A program made the translations under genes and the position numbers. The notes beneath the pieces are model-generated. The model was not told the origin of the DNA. It was given only the letters and a program-made list of their open reading frames with translations, and made no database searches. Positions 59,457-64,000 of a DNA stretch of 64,000 nt are shown here, in pieces; positions within the stretch are counted from its first letter, which is position 1, and each line of letters opens with the position of its first letter. This DNA comes from Epiperipatus broadwayi (lineage: Eukaryota; Onychophora; Udeonychophora; Euonychophora; Peripatidae), in contig JAQFVV010000013.1 of the NCBI GenBank assembly GCA_028023455.1, forward strand, positions 6,836,811 through 6,900,810. Direction: 5' to 3'.

Positions 59457-59925
59457 GAAAAACAAACACAAGTTTTATATACGTAAAACCTGCTATCGCT
59501 TTACCAAGACCTCCAAAACAAGCGTATTTTGTTTACATAAACGTCAGAGTCAATATTCACTGTCTCTTTCCTTTCAGATCAGCTGATTTCAAGCTGATTT
59601 ACTCTCATCAGTGAAGGATAGGAGTTAGAAACTAGACATAAACACTAACTCCAAGCGATTATGTGTTTCTATCAGTTTGCAAGCATGAATTTTTTAGACA
59701 CGTAAATGTCTTCAAACTCAGCCTATCAAACCAGATAGCTATATGGGTCTGATATCAGTTCAGTTTCTCCACATAGTCAAAGCTACTGCAATCTATATCA
59801 TTGCAAGAAAACTTTAAAGGTACATTTATGAAAAACAAACACAAGTTTTATATACGTAAAACCTGCTATCGCTTGTATTAATGATCAATAGATGGAGCTT
59901 TACCAAGACCTCCAAAACAAGCGTA
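59457..59925. mobile_element. R1c: single-plus copy of the hammerhead repeat
   Basis: One unit of about 371 bp plus an overlap of about 100 bp: the phrase GAAAAACAAACACAAG occurs at 59457 and 59829. The first overlap lacks 23 bp present in the second (between CTATCGCTT and TACCAAGACC). Both ends are at (TA)n. No inverted part. It is the same family as 2951-4580 but clearly diverged. A 1.3-unit insertion is what copying around a circular template would give. Confidence 0.72.
59570..59617 (-). ncRNA. Hammerhead ribozyme, R1c
   Basis: Minus strand: CCTTCA (59612-59617), core CTGATGA (59605-59611), stem II AGT/GCT closed by a G-T pair, GAAA, stem III ATCA/TGAT, cleavage base C and TGAAAGG (59570-59576). 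The extra A in the 3' strand of stem I would be bulged. Core complete. Confidence 0.68.
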
Positions 59926-59939
59926 TATATATATATATC

Positions 59940-60635
59940 ATAATTAACCGTGAGAATCGAGTCATCCAATCCTTCCAACATATAAGTAAGAACAATTATT
60001 AATTTATAGAGAACACAATCTGTAAATATACAAAAATAATTATACAGACCAAGTCAGCTTTTAATAATACTGGTTTAGTTGGTATCTTCAATCATATAGA
60101 TAACTGAATCATGGTTTCATCTTATTCTTTTTGCTTCTAAGTAGTTCCTCAATATCCTTCTGGAATTTTTTGTGCATATTTTTATAATTTGGATGTCATG
60201 TGTTCTCTGGAATTTGTGCACTATTTATTTGTATATTTGTTTCCAATCTTTATCAGTGTATCTGGTATGTGGAGTTCACTAATCCTTTTTAATGAGTTAT
60301 TTTATGTCTAATCTATTTTTGAAACTTACTTATCTTTAATCTTTTAAGTTACAGCTTGAATTTTGCTGGTTTTTTTTTTTTTAAAATTATTGTTTGTTTA
60401 CAATTAATATATTTACAATAAAAATTATAGCGATGAATATATATAATATTTGCAATTACTCTTTTGAAGGAACTATTGCTATAAATAAATAATCTTCCTT
60501 GTAGCCACAGCATTTGATAAGATTAACTCCTGTAACTGAAGTTGTTCACAATAATTCTCTATATAATAACATGGGGTCAAATAAGAAGTAATTGTTTTAT
60601 TATTGCATAAATTATTAAGTACTAATAAATATTTA
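59940..60635. other. AT-rich stretch without recognisable gene
   Basis: Nothing recognisable; may include decayed 5' sequence of the LINE that follows. Confidence 0.35.
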
Positions 60636-60640
60636 TAATC

Positions 60641-63520
60641 ATGACAGACACAAATAAATCATGGTTCTTATTCCCAGGAGGCTGTAAAGTCACCAGCCAA
60701 GGCAGAAACTGGTGGTTAAAAGTAGAGGATGCTAAAAATCCCCTAATTGCAAACACAGGCTGCCATTTGATGATGTCTTTTTATTCAGATCCCTTTCAAG
60801 TGAAGGAATATTGCAAGAATTAGAAGAACTGTAAATGGAAAATTATTGGACTTTGTGAAGTTAGAAGGAAAAGAGAAAAAAACTATTGATTTAAACAGTG
60901 AACATGTACTGTACTATAAAGGCACAAATATTGAAAGTACAAATGGAATAGAATTTATTTATTATAAATAAAAAGTGGAAGATTAACATTATGGAGATTG
61001 ATGGTCAGACAGAGTGACAAGATTAGTTATTCAACTTAATAGCAGATACCAGATGCAAACAATTAAGGTTTATGTCCAACAAGTTCTCATAATGATGAAG
61101 TAGTAGAGGTTTTTATATGGATGTACAAAGGCCTTTTGTTCAAACCAAACAACATTTTAAAATTGTTATGGAAGGTTTTAATGCTAAAATTGGTAAACAA
61201 CTGAAAGATGAGAGTTGCTGTAAATAAATTTGGTTATGATGATAGAAATGAGAGAGGACATAGACTTGTCGAGTTTGTGGGGAAAAAAAACCTTTATAGT
61301 ATGAATTCTTTTTTTGAGAAAAATATTAAATGGAAATGGACATGGAAGCATCATGCACAGTCAATTGGATTATATTTTGACTAACAGAAGATACATATTT
61401 CAAGATTATAATGTTCTTAATAAATTCAACACAGGAAGTGATCATTGTTTCATGAGATATAAGATACATGTTAATGCAAAATGAGAGAGACAAAAATTAT
61501 TTAAAAAAATAATATTCACAGTTGATATTTATAATCTTCAGAAACACTGTAATAAATTTAAATTAGAACATGCAATTTTTGAACATGATTCAGATTTGAA
61601 TGAAATCAATAGGAAAATAACTGATATACTTTTAAAAATTGCAACAAAGATAGCTGGTGGAAAAAAATGATAATTGCTCAGTAAAATTTTTACTGAGATT
61701 ATAGAATTTATGAAGAAAAGAATGAATATGAAAACATATAAAAATGATACATTAAGAAGGTTTGATATCTCAAATTTTGTACAATGGTATGAAAAAAGTT
61801 GATAATGATATAAGATAATATAATTGTGAACTAGCAAGGAAAGTTTTAGAAAAAAAACTCTCTAGAATGTAAACAACATTTTTGTAGTGGTGAGAAACTT
61901 ATTTCTGCAATAAGAAAAAGATGGACTTATTACTAAAAAGAGGGATGATATCTTGAAATGTAGAAGAGTTCTATCAAGAATTATGTAGTCATAAGAAACA
62001 AGGAAAAGTACTTCCTCTAACTATCATATTTTCTGAATTGTTCAGGATTTTAAATGAAGAAGTGAGACATGCAATTAATTTTTTAAAGAAGAGAAAAGCT
62101 CCAGGTAATGATGGAATTATAAATGATATTCTAAAACAATCAGATGAAGAAGTAGAAAAACTTTTGTCAAAGTTTTGGACAAAGTTATATACCAAATGTC
62201 TAATTCATAAATATATACCAGATGATTGTAAGACTGCAGTATTAATATTTAAAAAAAAGGTGATAATGAAGATATTAGAAATTACAGGCCTGTCAGTATT
62301 TTATCAGTTTTATAGAAAAATTTTACCAAAATAATAACAACTCATATACAGAGGACTTTGGATTCCAAACATCCAAAAGAACAAGATGGATTTAAAAGTT
62401 TTTTTACTGCACTGAATTATATCCTAATATTGAGAGAAGTTATAAAAAGGACCATTGAAAATGAGTCGCCATTATGCTTTGGATTAATAGATTATGAAAA
62501 GGCATTTGATTCTATAAGCATTTTTTCTGTAATTAAAGCATTGGATTATCAAGATATAGACCCAGGATATTATCATATTCTGAATAATATTTATAAAAAT
62601 GTAACAGTAACAATTAAATTACATAATATACTAGGAAAATTGACATTGAGAAGGGTGTACAACAGGATGACTCCATATCTCAAAACTTTTTACAGCTGTG
62701 CTGCAAGAAATATTTTGTGGATTAAAATGGGAAACTAAAGGAGTAAAAGTAAATGGAGATTATTTAAGTCATTTAGATTTTGCAGATGATGTAACTGTTT
62801 TTTCAAATAATGCTTTAGAGCTTAGGTAAATGTTGCAAGAGTTATCAGATGAAAGTAAGAAAGTAGGACTATTAGGTAAACATTAGAAAGACTAAAATAA
62901 TGTTCAATGAATTTTCTCAAAAGATGAAAATAAAGATTGATTATGATTAGTTAGAAGAATTTAACAACTACAAATACCTTTGTTGGATTATTACTACAGA
63001 GGGAAATAATTGATGAAATTAATCTTAGAATTAAACTTGTTTGGAGTGCTTTTGGTAGAAATAACTTAATATTAAAAGAAAATATTCCTATGTGTTTGAA
63101 AAAGAAAGGTTTATAATAAATGTGTTTTACCAGTTCTTACTTATAAATCTGAGACTTAGACACTTAACAAAAGAGCAATACAAAAACTTCAGACCGCTAA
63201 TGGATAGATGCACATTAGGAATTATAATAAGGGATTGAAAATGAAATACATGAGTAAAAAACAGTTGTTACTAACATTGTTGAAAAGAATTAAGAGGCCA
63301 AAATTGAATTGAGCTGGACATATTGCTAGAAGATATAATAATGGGTGGACAATTAAAATCTTAAATCACAATATGAGATGGATGGATAAAATAAGGAAGT
63401 GTGTAGAGTGGTGTGGAGAAAAGAAGCTAGAGATTGGAGAAGATGCATTGAATGTGGAGAGACCTTCATCCTGCAGTGGAGTGATAATGATTAAAAATGA
63501 TGATGACTGTGATTATTGAG
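60641..63520 (+). mobile_element. RTE-clade LINE, near full length but inactivated
   Basis: Endonuclease and reverse transcriptase are readable across frames. Endonuclease: IGLCEVRRK (from about 60845), VTRLVIQLNSRYQ (about 61015-61055), the GDFNAKIG-like block at about 61168, RNERGHRL (about 61248) and KWKWTWK (about 61330). Reverse transcriptase: KRKAPGNDGI (62092 onward), EQDGF (62377), IDYEKAFDS (62487 onward) and HLDFADD with intact catalytic aspartates at 62770-62790. The carboxy-terminal part includes an AGHIARR block near 63314. The 3' end is rich in GATGATGA-like sequence near 63490-63510. Open pieces are 62038-62334 (98 aa) and 62358-62738 (126 aa); the rest is interrupted by stops and frameshifts. 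The 5' end and any upstream ORF are unclear. Such elements copy themselves by target-primed reverse transcription. Confidence 0.82.
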
Positions 63521-63524
63521 CAGC

Positions 63525-63725
63525 TTAATTACTTATAACAACAGTCACTTCAAAAAAGCATACACACACATATATATATAAAGAAATGTTTAATTAAACA
63601 AAAACATATGCATGTTTTACCTTATGATTTTTTAACATAATTCTTGTACACAATATACAAATACGTAATTTTGAAATATTAAAGAAAAATATGATAGAAA
63701 CAAAAGACGGAAAAATGTAAAACAT
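63525..63725. other. AT-rich spacer
   Basis: Flank of the RTE element, with a short (CA)/(TA) run near 63561-63580. Confidence 0.4.
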
Positions 63726-63728
63726 TTA

Positions 63729-63822
63729 GCGTTGGTGGCCTTGTGGTTAGCATAGCTGCCTTCCAAGTAGCTGGCCCGGGTTTGCTTTCTGATTAAAGCT
63801 TTGACATATGAAGAAAAAAAAA
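63729..63822 (+). mobile_element. tRNA-derived SINE
   Basis: The head GCGTTGGTGGCCTTGTGG followed by TTAGCATAGCTGCC is a tRNA D-arm with box A. A box-B-like GGGTTTGCTTTC follows about 40 nt later. The element ends GCTTTGACATATGAA and an A run. The tail matches that of the SINE at 54181. It is not a functional tRNA: no acceptor stem pairing. Confidence 0.65.
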
Positions 63823-63824
63823 GA

Positions 63825-64000
63825 AAATTTTTTTAACAATAGGAGGAAAAATAGGCACTGCAAAAAAAAAATATATCATGAACTATGTGGAAAAAATAAC
63901 AAAGAGCTATACACTAAAAAAAAAAAATAGTTCCTATAATTAAAAGAAATCTGAAAAAAAATTTTTTTTAAAAAAAAAAGATGACTCGGGTAATCAAATT
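63825..64000. other. A-rich edge of window
   Basis: Multiple A runs of 8-12 bases; nothing else recognised. Confidence 0.4.

Noticed and set aside
63729-63800. A tRNA gene
   Set aside because: Box A and B are present but acceptor and anticodon stems do not pair, and an A-rich tail follows, so it is a SINE.

Overview
The window looks like repeat-dominated, non-coding DNA from a metazoan with a very A+T-rich genome (by eye about three quarters or more A+T). I found no host protein-coding gene that I could name and no rRNA or ordinary tRNA gene. The assignment to an animal rests on the repeat content: Penelope-like elements (PLEs) with GIY-YIG endonuclease remnants, an RTE-clade LINE, tRNA-derived SINEs, a hAT-like element and long TA, AAT and GATA microsatellites. 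I cannot identify the species; a low-GC flatworm, cnidarian or mollusc would all fit.

The dominant theme is hammerhead-ribozyme (HHR) retroelements. Four sequence families carry a recognisable type I hammerhead core (CTGANGA, stem II, GAAA, minimal stem III, NUH, stem I). R1 is a unit of about 400 bp present in tandem-plus-inverted blocks at 2951-4580 and 8598-9926, with a diverged foldback at 40898-41280, a single-plus copy at 59457-59925 and decayed relatives near 32.5 and 46.6 kb. R2 flanks a PLE remnant at 40.7-42.8 kb and recurs at 52.6-53.3 kb. R3 is a perfect foldback at 16444-16677 whose sequence matches the 3' end of the PLE at 4.6-5.8 kb. The fourth lies at the 3' end of the GIY-YIG PLE fragment at 24.9-25.4 kb. 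Several copies are bounded by (TA)n, and two relatives abut (AAT)n. The layout matches what is known of PLE terminal repeats and of animal retrozymes: small non-coding repeats with HHRs, thought to move through circular RNA and PLE reverse transcriptase.

Layout: 1-2.4 kb unannotated AT-rich DNA; 2.4-10 kb R1 blocks around a head-to-head pair of truncated PLEs, a hAT-like element and a SINE; 10-16.4 kb no recognisable feature apart from one small inverted repeat; 16.4-25.5 kb foldbacks, a MITE-like element and the GIY-YIG PLE; 28.1-31.1 kb an ORF-less element with 101-bp direct terminal repeats, a possible promoter and three hairpins with a shared loop; 31-34.4 kb microsatellites, a foldback and a LINE reverse transcriptase scrap; 34.4-40.7 kb little; 40.7-42.9 kb nested HHR foldbacks leading into a PLE; 43-49.5 kb microsatellites, R1 relative, tandem repeat and a Jockey/CR1-like LINE scrap; 51-53.4 kb a GATA array, an interleaved foldback and R2 copies; 54-64 kb SINEs, two RTE copies, an AAT array and an R1 copy.

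All coding remnants are broken by stops and frameshifts, so the window reads as a graveyard of autonomous elements, with the non-coding ribozyme repeats as the best preserved component. Ribozyme calls are from hand-drawn pairing, not from covariance-model scores.
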